Assembly: GCA_963818225.1 (NCBI GenBank)
Contig: CAWFRO010000006.1
Location: 1,178,001 to 1,242,000 of the forward strand
DNA length: 64,000 nt
Source: Palsa-504 sp963818225
GTDB taxonomy: Bacteria > Actinomycetota > Actinomycetes > Streptosporangiales > Streptosporangiaceae
Reading direction: 5' to 3'
Notes under the pieces: generated by a model
Seen by the model: only the letters and a program-made list of their open reading frames with translations
Databases searched by the model: none
What the model was told of the DNA's origin: nothing
Made by a program: the position numbers and the translations under genes
In this document: in pieces, positions 31,946 through 41,226 of the stretch
Numbering within the stretch: position 1 is the stretch's first letter
How the letters are laid out: the number at the start of each line of letters is the position of its first letter

Positions 31946-34777
31946 ATGCCGGGTAGTACCGGGCTGATGGGCGAAGATTCGCGGCGGCGGGTGGGCGCGA
32001 GCGTGCTGACCGACCGGCGCGGGGAACGCAGTGTGCTCGATCAGCTAATTGGTGTGGTGCGGGCGGGCGGGAGCCGGGTGCTGGTGGTGCGCGGTGAGCC
32101 GGGGGTGGGCAAGTCCGCGTTGATGGACTACCTGGCCGGGCACGCGCCGGGGTGCCGGGTGGCACGAGCCACCGGGGTCCAGTCGGAGATGGAGCTGGCG
32201 TTCGCCGGGCTGCATCAGCTGCTGGCTCCGGTGCTGGATCATCTGGAGGGCCTGCCGGTGCCGCAGCGAGAGGCGCTGCGGACCGCGTTCGGCCTCAGCG
32301 CGGGCCCAGCGCCGGACCGGTTCCTGGTGGGCCTGGCGGTGCTGGGGCTGGTGTCGGAGGCCGCCGCCGAGCGGCCGCTGATCTGCGTGATCGATGACGA
32401 ACACTGGCTGGACCGGGCCTCGGTGCAGGCGCTGGGGTTCGCGGCGCGGCGGCTGGCCGCCGATCCGGTCGGCTTGGTGTTCGCGGCCCGGGTGACGGGC
32501 GCGGAGCTGGCCGGGTTGCCGGAGCTGGCCGTGGAAGGGCTGGGCGAGGAGGACGCGCGGGCGCTGCTGGACTCAGTACTGACCGGGCCGGTGGATGCGC
32601 GGGTCCGGGACCTGATCGTGGCCGAGACTCGGGGTAATCCGCTGGCGTTGCTGGAGTTGCCGCGGGGGGTGGCGCCGGCCGAGCTGGCGGGCGGCTTCGG
32701 GCTGCCCGAGGCGGGGCCACTGCCGGGCCGGATCGAGGACAGCTTCCGGCGGCAGCTGGCGGGCCTGCCGGAACAGACGCGGCGGCTGCTAGCGGTGGCG
32801 GCGGCGGATCCCTCTGGTGATCCGCTGCTGGTGTGGCGGGCTGCTGGACGGCTAGGGATCCCGGTCCAGGCCGGGGCGCCGGCGGTGCGGGAGGGGCTGG
32901 TGCAGTTCGGGCAGCGGGTGCGGTTCCGGCACCCGCTGGCGCGGTCGGCGGCCTACCGGTCGGCGCCGGTCCAGCAGATGCAGCAGATACACGCGGCGCT
33001 GGCCGAGGTCACCGACCCGGCCGCTGATCCCGATCGCCGGGCCTGGCACCGGGCCCAGGCCGCGCCCGAGCCGGACGAGGACATCGCGGCCGAGCTGGAA
33101 CGCTCAGCGGGCCGGGCGCAGGACCGCGGCGGGCTGGCCGCGGCGGCCGCGTTCTTGGAGCGGGCGGCGCTGCTGACCCCCGACCTGGTGCGCCGGGCGC
33201 AGCGGCTGCTCGACGCGGCCCGGGCCAAACGGGACGCCGGCGCGCTGGATGCGGCGCTGGGCCTGCTGGTCACGGCCGAGGCCGGGCCGCTGGACGCACT
33301 GCAGGCCGCCAAGGTGGAGCGCCTGCGCGGGCAGATCGCCGACGACCAGGGTCGCGGCAGCGACGCGGACCGGCTGCTGCTGTCCGCGGCCCGGCTGCTC
33401 GAGCCGCTGGACGCCGCCCTGGCCCGCGAGACACACCTGGAGGCGATCCGGGCTGCGATGTTTGCCGGCGACCTGGGCCGGCCCGGCGGCCTGCGGGAGG
33501 CCGCCGAGGCGGCGCGCGCCGCACCGCCCGGCCCCGACCCGCCGCGTCCGGTCGACGTGCTGCTCGACGCATTCGCGCTGCGCCTGGCTGAGGGGCACGC
33601 GGCGGCCGCGGCGGCGATGACCCGGGCACTGGAGCTGCTTGTCACCCTGGACGCCGACGCCGACGCCGCCCGGCGCTGGCTCGGGCTGGCCAGCGAGAGA
33701 GCCAGCAACCTCATCGCCCTGGAGCTGTGGGACTTCGAATCCTGGCATACCCTGGCCGCCCGCCAGGTTCAGATCGCCCGTGATATGGGCGCCCTCGTCC
33801 AGTTGCAGTCCGCGCTCAGCTTCCTCAGCCTAACCCACCTGCTCGCCGGCGAAGTGAGCGCGGCGCGGCAGCTGATCGAAGAAAATCGCCTGATCGCGGA
33901 GGCGACCGGCAACCCGCCGGCTGAGTATGCGGCGATGATGCTCGCGGCCTGGCAGGGCCGCGAGCAGGAAGCCTCCGAGCTGATCCAGGCCACCGCCCAG
34001 CTGGCGGCCGGACGCGGCCGGGCCGTCCTGGCCGTCCTGGCGGCCTGGGCGAGGGCAGTGCTGGACAACGGCCTGGGCCGGTACGACGCCGCGCGGGCCG
34101 CCGCCTGGCAGGCCTTTGAGACCGACCAGCTGGCGCTCGGCCACTTGGTCGTGGCGGAGCTGGCCGAGGCGGCGGCCAGGACCGGTGAGGTGGCGCTGGT
34201 CCAGGCCACGCTGGACTGGCTGTCCGAACGTACTCGGGTGACCCGCACCGAGTGGGTGCTGGGGATCGAGGCCCGGGTCCGGGCCCTGCTCAGCGACGGC
34301 GAGGCCGCCGACAGCTACTACCGGGAGTCGGTCGAGCGGCTGGGCCGGACCCGGATCCGCGCCGAGCTGGCCCGGTCGCACCTGCTGTACGGGGAGTGGC
34401 TGCGCCGGCAGGGCCGCCGCACGGACGCGCGGGAGCAGCTGCGCACCGCGCACCGGATGCTGGACGCCATGGGCATGGCCGCGTTCGCCGAGCGGGCCCG
34501 GCGTGAGCTGCGGGCCACCGGGGAGACGGTCCGCAGGCGCACCGTCCCGGCCGCCCGCATCGCCGGGGCCACTGAGACGCTGACCGCGCAGGAGGCGCAG
34601 GTCGCCCGGCTGGCCCGGGACGGGCTGTCCAACCCGGAGATCGGCGCCCGGCTGTTCATCAGCCCGCGGACGGCCGCGTATCACCTGAGCAACGTGTTCA
34701 CCAAGCTCGGCATCAGCTCCCGGAGCCAGCTCGACCGCGTGCTGCCCGCCGGCCCGGACACCGCCGGGCCGCGCTAG
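31946..34777 (+). CDS. Giant LuxR-family ATPase regulator (LAL type), 943 aa
   Basis: This is the fourth full-size LAL regulator. Walker A GEPGVGKS lies at residues 50-57 and LICVIDDEHWLD is the Walker B-like strand, followed by VQSEMELAFAGLHQLL and AETRGNPLALLELPRG blocks shared with the other paralogues and a TPR-like helical region. The C-terminal HTH differs more than in the others (SNPEIGARLFIS, PRTAAYHLSNVFTKLGI), so it probably reads a different DNA site. It is preceded by transfer scars on the left and followed by a CMD-family gene. ATG 31946 has an in-frame alternative at 31967 (MGEDSR). Confidence 0.88.
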   Translation: MPGSTGLMGEDSRRRVGASVLTDRRGERSVLDQLIGVVRAGGSRVLVVRGEPGVGKSALMDYLAGHAPGCRVARATGVQSEMELAFAGLHQLLAPVLDHLEGLPVPQREALRTAFGLSAGPAPDRFLVGLAVLGLVSEAAAERPLICVIDDEHWLDRASVQALGFAARRLAADPVGLVFAARVTGAELAGLPELAVEGLGEEDARALLDSVLTGPVDARVRDLIVAETRGNPLALLELPRGVAPAELAGGFGLPEAGPLPGRIEDSFRRQLAGLPEQTRRLLAVAAADPSGDPLLVWRAAGRLGIPVQAGAPAVREGLVQFGQRVRFRHPLARSAAYRSAPVQQMQQIHAALAEVTDPAADPDRRAWHRAQAAPEPDEDIAAELERSAGRAQDRGGLAAAAAFLERAALLTPDLVRRAQRLLDAARAKRDAGALDAALGLLVTAEAGPLDALQAAKVERLRGQIADDQGRGSDADRLLLSAARLLEPLDAALARETHLEAIRAAMFAGDLGRPGGLREAAEAARAAPPGPDPPRPVDVLLDAFALRLAEGHAAAAAAMTRALELLVTLDADADAARRWLGLASERASNLIALELWDFESWHTLAARQVQIARDMGALVQLQSALSFLSLTHLLAGEVSAARQLIEENRLIAEATGNPPAEYAAMMLAAWQGREQEASELIQATAQLAAGRGRAVLAVLAAWARAVLDNGLGRYDAARAAAWQAFETDQLALGHLVVAELAEAAARTGEVALVQATLDWLSERTRVTRTEWVLGIEARVRALLSDGEAADSYYRESVERLGRTRIRAELARSHLLYGEWLRRQGRRTDAREQLRTAHRMLDAMGMAAFAERARRELRATGETVRRRTVPAARIAGATETLTAQEAQVARLARDGLSNPEIGARLFISPRTAAYHLSNVFTKLGISSRSQLDRVLPAGPDTAGPR

Positions 34778-34825
34778 CCGCTCCGCCAGCCTGGCCCGGA
34801 CCCTGCATTCTGCCGGCCAATCCTG

Positions 34826-34848
34826 GTCAGTTGCACCTGTGCACTGAC
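34826..34848. promoter_or_regulatory. Small inverted repeat upstream of the CMD gene
   Basis: GTCAGTTGCAC (34826-34836) and GTGCACTGAC (34839-34848) are inverted with one bulged T and a two-base spacer. It lies 49 bases after the LuxR stop and 110 bases before ATG 34960, so it may be a terminator or an operator. Confidence 0.4.
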
Positions 34849-34959
34849 GGAGGCGAGCGCAGCCCTGCCCAGCCGACAATCGCAGGGACGCCATCACCCG
34901 ATCACGACGACCGGCCAGGCAGTGACACACCCGGCACAGCAGCGAGAAATGAGCCTGCG

Positions 34960-35529
34960 ATGAACTATCCGGCCAGCTACACCTCGACAGTGAGCGTTCC
35001 CCTTCCCGACGATGACGCCATCCGTTCCGTCGTCGGCGACACCTACGATCCCGGCACCGCCCTGAACGTCATCAAGATGTTCGCCGGCACGGGGGACCTG
35101 TACCCGGCCCTGATCGGCATGGTGAACGCCATCTTCGGGACCAAGGACATCGACGCCAAGCACCGCGAGATGATCATCCTGCGGGCCGCCAAAGTGCTCG
35201 ACACACCGTATGAGTGGCAGGCGAACACGACGATGGCCGGCAACGCAGGGCTGAGCGACGCCGACATCTCCGCCGCCGCCTCAGACGGTTCGGTGACCGG
35301 CATCGACCCCGAATACGTGCTGATCTGCCGGGCTACCGACGAACTCTCCCAGGCCCACACTCTCACCGACGAGACGCTCACCGCGCTGCTGGACACCTTC
35401 GGCGCGGACACCACCCGGAGATACGTAGCCATGATCGCCTGGTTCAACCTGCTCAGCCTCTTCCTCAACGGCACGAGGGTGCCGCTGGAGACCACCGACA
35501 AGATCGGCAACCGGACTGCTCCGATCTGA
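34960..35529 (+). CDS. Carboxymuconolactone decarboxylase-family protein, 189 aa
   Basis: This is an AhpD/CMD-fold protein. The core segment has DAKHREMIILRAAKVLDTPYEWQANT (about 67-92), and RRYVAMIAWFNLLSLFLNGTRVP forms the C-terminal helices. The CxxC pair of peroxidase-active AhpD is missing (LDTPYEW at that position), so a redox role is unlikely. A decarboxylase or isomerase-like role is possible. ATG 34960 (MNYPASY) is chosen because it starts the conserved region; the longer upstream frame has no homologous content. It is probably transcribed alone. Confidence 0.8.
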   Translation: MNYPASYTSTVSVPLPDDDAIRSVVGDTYDPGTALNVIKMFAGTGDLYPALIGMVNAIFGTKDIDAKHREMIILRAAKVLDTPYEWQANTTMAGNAGLSDADISAAASDGSVTGIDPEYVLICRATDELSQAHTLTDETLTALLDTFGADTTRRYVAMIAWFNLLSLFLNGTRVPLETTDKIGNRTAPI

Positions 35530-35798
35530 CGAACGCCTGCCGGTCCCGGCCGGCCCGGCGGCCGACGCCACGCTGGGGACACCCGGGCCACGCAGCAGTC
35601 AGCCGCGAGTAAGCCAACTTCCCTGGCGGGCAGCCACGCCCGCGGCGGGTTGCTCTCCCTACACGGGAAACCGGGCTGGGTGCCACCCTCACGAGTACCC
35701 GAGCCGCGTGTGAGTCCGACCGTCCGCGCTGCCCTCGGCTAAAGCGCAGCATGTACCCCCTTACTTCCGCAGCCGGGAGCAGTCAAAGGAGCTAAGCG

Positions 35799-35915
35799 AT
35801 GTCAGCGATCGCCATCGACCTGACGAAGACAGCTGCGACCCAGGCAGACAGTCGCGTGGCCCACCCAGACGTCGTCGTTCCCGGCTGGTGCCGGGGGGCA
35901 GCAGGTCCGCAATGA
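35799..35915 (+). CDS. Small leader ORF overlapping the AEC permease start, 38 aa
   Basis: ATG 35799 has AAAGGA 15-10 bases upstream and encodes MSAIAIDLTKTAATQADSRV plus 18 residues. Its stop TGA (35913-35915) overlaps the ATG of the permease (35912-35914) as ATGA, a typical translational coupling. The peptide has no recognised motif. It may be a real small protein or a leader that tunes permease translation. Being too short, it would be missed by most gene callers. Confidence 0.45.
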   Translation: MSAIAIDLTKTAATQADSRVAHPDVVVPGWCRGAAGPQ

Positions 35916-37024
35916 ATGCGGTGGTCGGTGCGCTTCTGCCGCTGATCGTGACGTTGGCACTCGGGTTTTTTGCCGGCTGGCGTCACGACTTCACTCCGGC
36001 GCAGGCATCGGTGCTGAACCGGATGGTCTTGCTGTACGCGCTGCCGCTGATGTTGTTCGCGGGCATGGTGACGATCAACCGGAGCACGCTGACCAGCGAT
36101 CTAGGTCTGGCCGCCGCGATCACCGCGGGGTTGCTCGGCACGTATCTGGTGACCTTCCTGATCGTCCGGTTCGCGTTGCACCGGCCGGCTGGCGTGTCGG
36201 CGCTTACCGCGCTTGCTGTCGGCGCTCCCGCCATCCCGTTCGCGGGCGTTGTGGTGCTCGGTTACTTGTACGGGCCCTCCTTGAGCGCCGTTCCGGTTGC
36301 CGTCGGAGCACTGGTGCTGAACGTCATCGAGGTTCCCGTCACGCTCGTGCTGCTGTCCGCCGCTGCCGGAACCGCGGCCGCGGCCGCGGCCAGCGCGACC
36401 GCGCCGCCAGTCGCACTGCCGGTCGTCCAGCAGCCGCAGCGCCAGCTGACGCCGCCGCTGAGACCGGCCATCGCGGCCGGGAGCGCCGGCCAGACCGCCA
36501 GCGCGACGCAGCCGCAAGCGATACCCGCATCGACAGCCGGCCCGCCGCCGGCCGCACCCGCCGCCGCCCGTGGGGGCCTGGGGCAGCACGTCCGCTCGGC
36601 GGTGACGGCACCCGTCGTGTGGGCGCCGGTCCTGGCACTGGTGCTCGTCCTCGCCGGCGTCCAGCTCCCGGAGGTGCTCGTCAACGCGATGAAGCTCCTG
36701 GGGTCCGCGACCACCGGCGTCGCACTGTTCGCCACCGGCATCGTGCTGTTTGCGCAGCGCATCACCGTGAGCCCCTTTGTGATCGGCACCGTCGCCGCGC
36801 GGAACGTCGTGGCGCCCGCACTGCTGTGGGTGATCCTCGCGGCGATCGGCATGGCGCACACGGACCTGCGCCTGGAGGTCCTGGCCAATGCGCTCCCGGC
36901 GCCCGCGGCCGCCGTGATCTTCGCCGTCCAGTACCGGCAGGGGCAGCGTGAAATGGCCTCAGTGGTGCTGTTCAGCAGCGTCGGCTCGCTCCTGACCCTG
37001 GCCGCGTTCATCGCCTTGACCTGA
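35912..37024 (+). CDS. AEC-family permease (auxin efflux carrier-like), 370 aa
   Basis: This is a ten-helix transporter of the AEC/BASS-like family. Hydrophobic helices begin with VVGALLPLIVTLALGFFAG and VLLYALPLMLFAGMVTI. A long Ala/Pro/Gln-rich cytoplasmic loop (about 155-225) precedes the second helix bundle, which contains VALFATGIVLFAQ and FVIGTVAARNVVAPALLW. Such proteins carry small organic acids (malate, malonate). ATG 35912 is preferred over 35888 because of the ATGA coupling to the 38-aa ORF and because the first helix starts directly after it. The PrpD-family gene follows after 35 bases, so substrate uptake and breakdown may be linked. Confidence 0.85.
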   Translation: MNAVVGALLPLIVTLALGFFAGWRHDFTPAQASVLNRMVLLYALPLMLFAGMVTINRSTLTSDLGLAAAITAGLLGTYLVTFLIVRFALHRPAGVSALTALAVGAPAIPFAGVVVLGYLYGPSLSAVPVAVGALVLNVIEVPVTLVLLSAAAGTAAAAAASATAPPVALPVVQQPQRQLTPPLRPAIAAGSAGQTASATQPQAIPASTAGPPPAAPAAARGGLGQHVRSAVTAPVVWAPVLALVLVLAGVQLPEVLVNAMKLLGSATTGVALFATGIVLFAQRITVSPFVIGTVAARNVVAPALLWVILAAIGMAHTDLRLEVLANALPAPAAAVIFAVQYRQGQREMASVVLFSSVGSLLTLAAFIALT

Positions 37025-37059
37025 CCCCCACTCCCCCACCTGATCACCGGAGATCTCTC

Positions 37060-38520
37060 ATGACATCGACTCACCAGCAACCCAATCCCGCGACGGCCGA
37101 CACGCCACGCGTCGCCGCGGCCGGCCACCAGACGCAGGTCCAGGCGCTCGCCCGCTATGCGGCGCGGGCCACGTTCGACGACCTGTCGGCCCAGTCGCGG
37201 ACGGAGCTTCCGGTCCATATCCTGGACTGCCTGGCGTGCTCCATCTCGGCCCTCGAGGCCGGCCCGGTCAGCGCATGCCGCGACCAGGTCAGCGACTTCG
37301 GCGGTGGTCACGGGGTGACGCTGATCGGCGGCGGCCAGGCCAATCCCGTCTACGCGGCGTTCTGGCACACCGTGCTCGTCCGTTATGTGGACTTCATGGA
37401 CAACTTCCTCGCGCCGACCGAGACGTGCCACACGGCGGACAACTTCGGCGTCGCGCTGACCGCCGCGGAGCTGGCCGGCGGCAGCGGCCGCGACCTGATG
37501 CTCGGCGTGGCGCTCGGCTACACCGTCCAGTCGCGCCTGGTCGACCACGGCAACTTCATGACCCGCGGCTTCGATCACACCGCGCAGCTCGCCTTCTCGC
37601 ACAACGCCGCGGCAGGGCGGCTGCTCGGCATGACCGAGGCGCAGATCGCGAACGCGATCGCGATGGCCGCCTCCAGCGATGCCTCGTTCGCGGTCATCCG
37701 CGCCAAGCCGCTGTCTCAGTGGAAGGGACTCGCGTCGGCGCAGTCAGCGCTCGCCGCGATGAACGCGCTGTTCCTGGCCCGGCGCGGGGTCCAAGGGCCG
37801 CTGCGCGTCGTCGAGGGACCTCTCGGCCTCGACCACCTGCTCGACAGGCCCCTGCGCGTCGACTGGGACGCCGAGGGCTACGAGGGCGTCGTCTCCAGCA
37901 CGATCAAGAAGTACAACGCCCAGATCCACACGCAGTCAGCGGTCTACTGCATGATCGAGCTCGCGGCCGCGAACCATCCCCGCCTGGATGTCGCCGCCGG
38001 GTTCGACCCGGCAACGATCGTCTCGATCGGTGCCGAGGTCCCGCAGATCACCTACGACTTCACCGGCGGCGGGCTGTACGGCACGGAGGCGGCGGTGACC
38101 TCGAAGGAACAAGCGGACCACGACCTGCGCTACCTGCTCGCCGTGGCGCTGCTGGACGGGAACGTCATGCCTGCTCAGTTCACTGACGACCGCGTCAACC
38201 GCCCGGACGTCCAGTCCCTTCTGACGAAAGTGTCCGCACGGCCGAACGCGTCCTACACCGCGCAGTACCCGCGCCGCATGCCCGCGAAGATCACCGTGCG
38301 GCTGACCGACGGCACGACGCTCGAGCACGAGGTGCAGGACTATCCGGGGATGCCGTCGCGGCCGTTCACCTGGAACGACGTGGTCGACAAGTTCGACCAG
38401 CTCACCGCCGACCGCATCGACAGCGACCTCGCGAACCAGATCAAGGACGCGGTCCACTCCCTCGAGCACATCAAGGTCACCGACCTGATGGCCCTGCTCG
38501 CCCGCATTCACGTCGACTGA
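37060..38520 (+). CDS. MmgE/PrpD-family protein, 486 aa
   Basis: This is a member of the 2-methylcitrate dehydratase/cis-aconitate decarboxylase fold. The family pattern is clear in LDCLACSISALEAGP, LVRYVDFMDNFLAPTETCHTADNFG (about 108-132), LLGMTEAQIANAIAMAAS and the IHTQSAVYCMIELAA segment near 290. Length is normal. It is 35 bases downstream of the AEC permease with a GGAG site before ATG 37060. Reaction is uncertain: dehydratase, decarboxylase and isomerase members share this fold. The pairing with an organic acid permease fits breakdown of a di- or tricarboxylate. Confidence 0.86.
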   Translation: MTSTHQQPNPATADTPRVAAAGHQTQVQALARYAARATFDDLSAQSRTELPVHILDCLACSISALEAGPVSACRDQVSDFGGGHGVTLIGGGQANPVYAAFWHTVLVRYVDFMDNFLAPTETCHTADNFGVALTAAELAGGSGRDLMLGVALGYTVQSRLVDHGNFMTRGFDHTAQLAFSHNAAAGRLLGMTEAQIANAIAMAASSDASFAVIRAKPLSQWKGLASAQSALAAMNALFLARRGVQGPLRVVEGPLGLDHLLDRPLRVDWDAEGYEGVVSSTIKKYNAQIHTQSAVYCMIELAAANHPRLDVAAGFDPATIVSIGAEVPQITYDFTGGGLYGTEAAVTSKEQADHDLRYLLAVALLDGNVMPAQFTDDRVNRPDVQSLLTKVSARPNASYTAQYPRRMPAKITVRLTDGTTLEHEVQDYPGMPSRPFTWNDVVDKFDQLTADRIDSDLANQIKDAVHSLEHIKVTDLMALLARIHVD

Positions 38521-38539
38521 CAGCACAGGAGGAGAAGCG

Positions 38540-38685
38540 ATGAAAGCCTACGCCGCCATGAGCCTGCCATGGCGGCTGTGACCGGCGCGGTCATCGCGGT
38601 GCGCGCCGCGTACGTACTGCGCGGGCCCGCGAAGGTCGAGGAGGCCAGCGCCGCCGAGGGACAGCCGCCGCACCGGGTCACCTGA
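38540..38685 (+). pseudogene. Small ORF after prpD, possibly broken by a frameshift
   Basis: GGAGG precedes ATG 38540, which opens MKAYAAMSLPWRL and then stops. ATG 38569 in another frame reads AAVTGAVIAVRAAYVLRGPA and ends at 38685. Joined by one indel, they would form one short membrane-anchored peptide of about 48 residues with a hydrophobic stretch. The family is not recognised. It is co-directional with prpD and lies 19 bases after its stop. Confidence 0.35.
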
Positions 38686-38756
38686 CCGGATATGTAGGGC
38701 ACCCTGATCGCCGTATTTCCCCCATGCACCAGCACCATCTAGCAAAGGAGCACCAC

Positions 38757-39581
38757 ATGGGCACCATCACTACCGCCGATGGCGTTGAGATCTTCTACAA
38801 GGACTGGGGAACCGGTCAGCCGATCGTGTTCAGCCACGGCTGGCCCCTGTCGGCCGATGACTGGGACACGCAGATGATGTTCTTCCTGCAGCACGGCTAT
38901 CGCGTCATCGCCCACGACCGGCGCGGCCACGGACGGTCCACCCAGACCGGCGACGGCCACGACATGGATCACTACGCCGACGACCTGGCCGCCGTGACCA
39001 GCCATCTGGATCTCCACGACGCCATTCACGTCGGCCACTCGACCGGCGGCGGCGAGGTGGCCCACTACATCGGCCGGCACGGTGAAAGCCGGGTGGCCAG
39101 GGCCGTGCTCATCAGCTCCGTGCCGCCGCTGATGCTGAAGACCGACGCCAACCCCGGCGGGCTGCCCAAGAGCGTCTTCGACGGGTGGCAGGAGCAAGTG
39201 GCGACTAACCGCACCGGGTTCTACCGCGACCTGCCGGCCGGGCCGTTCTACGGGTACAACCGGCCCGGCGCCCAGCCGTCCGAGGCGATCATCGAGAACT
39301 GGTGGCGGCAGGGCATGATAGGCGGCGCCAAAGCGCACTACGACGGGATCGCCGCCTTCTCACAGACCGACTTCACCGACGACCTGACGCAGATCTCCGT
39401 GCCCGTGCTCGTCATGCACGGCGACGACGACCAGGTCGTGCCCTACGCCGACTCCGGCCCCCTGTCGGCCAAACTGGTCAAAAACGGGACCCTGAAGACC
39501 TACCACGGCTACCCCCACGGCATGCCCACCACGCACGCCGACGTCATCAACACCGACCTGCTGGCCTGGCTGCAGCAGTAA
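38757..39581 (+). CDS. Non-heme chloroperoxidase-type alpha/beta-hydrolase, 274 aa
   Basis: This is a cofactor-free haloperoxidase/esterase of the alpha/beta-hydrolase family. It begins with TTADGVEIFYKDWGTGQPIV (5-24), then FSHGWPLSADDWD (25-37), DRRGHGRS, and the elbow GHSTGG with Ser95. HGDDDQVVPY holds the acid residue, and YPHGMPTTHAD the His. Length is standard (about 275 aa). Ser triads of this kind can also make peracids from acetate and peroxide. ATG 38757 is backed by AAAGGAG (38744-38750). Confidence 0.92.
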   Translation: MGTITTADGVEIFYKDWGTGQPIVFSHGWPLSADDWDTQMMFFLQHGYRVIAHDRRGHGRSTQTGDGHDMDHYADDLAAVTSHLDLHDAIHVGHSTGGGEVAHYIGRHGESRVARAVLISSVPPLMLKTDANPGGLPKSVFDGWQEQVATNRTGFYRDLPAGPFYGYNRPGAQPSEAIIENWWRQGMIGGAKAHYDGIAAFSQTDFTDDLTQISVPVLVMHGDDDQVVPYADSGPLSAKLVKNGTLKTYHGYPHGMPTTHADVINTDLLAWLQQ

Positions 39582-39825
39582 CGAGTACCACGGCCCGTTC
39601 GGCAGAAATAATGCACTGATCCCAAACAGGCCGCGGCGCTACGGTCCGCATCCGGCAGGACTGTACTAAAGGGCGGCGCAGTACATCCGCGTCTTCGATG
39701 CCATCCTTTGCCGAGGTGGACAGGGCCGGCGAGGTCTACCGACATGATGATCAGCAGATATCCCAGCCGGCTTTACCCCGACGCCCTGTGGGCGCCGGCG
39801 CGAGAACTCATGAAGTAGGTGTGCG

Positions 39826-40611
39826 ATGCCTTCCAGTGGTTCGTCTTCTCCGGGCACGGTCAGCGGAACAGTCCGCAACGTGGTGCTGGTGCATGGCGCC
39901 TACGCCGACGGCTCGTCGTGGTCTGAGGTGATCGAGCGGCTGCAACGCGCCGGGCTAGCCGCCACGGCTGTGCAGAACCCGCTGACCTCACTGGCCGATG
40001 ATGTGGCGCACACCCGCCGCGTCCTGGCGCTCCAGGACGGGCCGACGATTCTGGCCGGTCACTCCTTCGCCGGCACCGTGATCACCGAAGCGGGGATGGA
40101 CCCGCGCGTGGTTGGCCTGGTCTACGTCGCTGCTCGCGCGCCCGACGCGGGTGAGGACTACGCCGCGCTGGCGAACCGGTTCCCGGCGCCGCCTGCGAAC
40201 GCGGGACTTGTCTACACCGGCGGGTTCGGGGCGCTTTCCGAGGACGCGTTCCTGAACGATTTCGCCAATGGCGTCGACCCCGTCCGGGCGCGGGTCCTTT
40301 ATGCGGTGCAAGGACGCGTTTCGGAGACTCTTTTCAGTGATAGGACGACCGTGGCGGCATGGCGGTCAAAGCCCTCCTGGTATGCCATCTCCCGGCAGGA
40401 TCGTACGACGTCGCCCGAGCTTGAGCGCTTCCTTGCCGACCGCATGCACGCCACGACGATCGAGATCGATTCCGGCCACCTGTCGTTGGTCACCCACCCG
40501 GACCAGGTCGCACAATTGATCGTGGAGGGCGCCCGGGTTACCAGCCGCAGCCATTGTCGCTTGGCAAGGTGTCCTCCGTCGGGTGATGTGCGACACTCGT
40601 CTGCCAGGTGA
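39826..40611 (+). CDS. Alpha/beta-hydrolase (esterase-like), 261 aa
   Basis: This is an alpha/beta-hydrolase with VVLVHGAYADGSSW (19-32), the nucleophile elbow AGHSFAG with Ser80, and IDSGHLSLVTHPDQV giving the His near residue 225. The last 20 residues (after VEGARV) are basic, rich in Cys/Ser and unlike the family end, so the natural stop may have been lost. It resembles the first hydrolase of the window (2346-3101) and is probably a paralogue. The upstream gap has an inverted TGTACT/AGTACA pair (39662-39685) that may be an operator. It lies 244 bases after the chloroperoxidase-type gene. Confidence 0.82.
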   Translation: MPSSGSSSPGTVSGTVRNVVLVHGAYADGSSWSEVIERLQRAGLAATAVQNPLTSLADDVAHTRRVLALQDGPTILAGHSFAGTVITEAGMDPRVVGLVYVAARAPDAGEDYAALANRFPAPPANAGLVYTGGFGALSEDAFLNDFANGVDPVRARVLYAVQGRVSETLFSDRTTVAAWRSKPSWYAISRQDRTTSPELERFLADRMHATTIEIDSGHLSLVTHPDQVAQLIVEGARVTSRSHCRLARCPPSGDVRHSSAR

Positions 40612-40663
40612 TCTGCGACAGTCGAGAGCGCGGATCGCCAGGCAGATGCGCGCGTTGCGACGC

Positions 40664-41104
40664 TCAGCCGATGCGCTCGGCCAGTGACACAATGATCCCT
40701 TCCGGCCCCCGGACGTAGGCCATCCGCCAAGCGCCCTCGTACTTGCCGATGCCACCCACAAGTCCGTAGCCCTCAGTAGCTGCCCAATCGACAGCCGCCT
40801 GCAGGTCGTTGACCTCGAAGGCCACGTTGCGCAATCCCAGCTCGTTGGCCATGGCGGCCGGTGAGCCCGGCACGGAGTCGGGTCGCACGAAGCGCGAGAG
40901 CTCCAGGCGGGTGCCATCGTCGGGGGGCTTCAGCATGACGATCTCGGTGCGGGAGCCGGGAATGCCGCAGACCGTGTCCAAGAACTCGCCCTCGACGAAC
41001 GTTCTGCCCTCGACCTCCAGGCCCAGCGCCACGAAGAAGGCGGTCACGAGATCGAGATCCGCAACCGTGAGGCCGACGTGGTCGAAGCGTCGCACATGTG
41101 ACAT
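40664..41104 (-). CDS. VOC (glyoxalase/bleomycin-resistance) family protein, 146 aa
   Basis: This is a vicinal oxygen chelate-fold protein. The first beta-alpha-beta-beta module starts RRFDHVGLTVADLDLVTAFF (5-24), and the second starts LRNVAFEVNDLQAAVDWA (about 98-115) with the terminal strand GPEGIIVSLAERIG carrying the last metal-ligand Glu. Metal ligands His9 and late Glu are visible, so it could be an isomerase, dioxygenase or binding protein. ATG 41104 (MSHVRRF) is chosen because the family starts there. It is convergent with the hydrolase gene at 39826-40611. Confidence 0.85.
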   Translation of the reverse strand: MSHVRRFDHVGLTVADLDLVTAFFVALGLEVEGRTFVEGEFLDTVCGIPGSRTEIVMLKPPDDGTRLELSRFVRPDSVPGSPAAMANELGLRNVAFEVNDLQAAVDWAATEGYGLVGGIGKYEGAWRMAYVRGPEGIIVSLAERIG

Positions 41105-41226
41105 CGGTCCGTCCTCCCGTCGTCGTATCGACTGTCCATGCCTACGGCAAGCGTGGTCAGTATCTCTCGTTGCGGCCTCCGCAAACGCACACAATCGGCG
41201 GCGCTCTCAGGTCACGAGTCTGCTCG

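Noticed and set aside
39662..39685. TGTACT/AGTACA inverted pair before the hydrolase at 39826
   Set aside because: Six-base arms with a 12-base spacer and 140 bases from the start; noted, but too weak for a separate feature.
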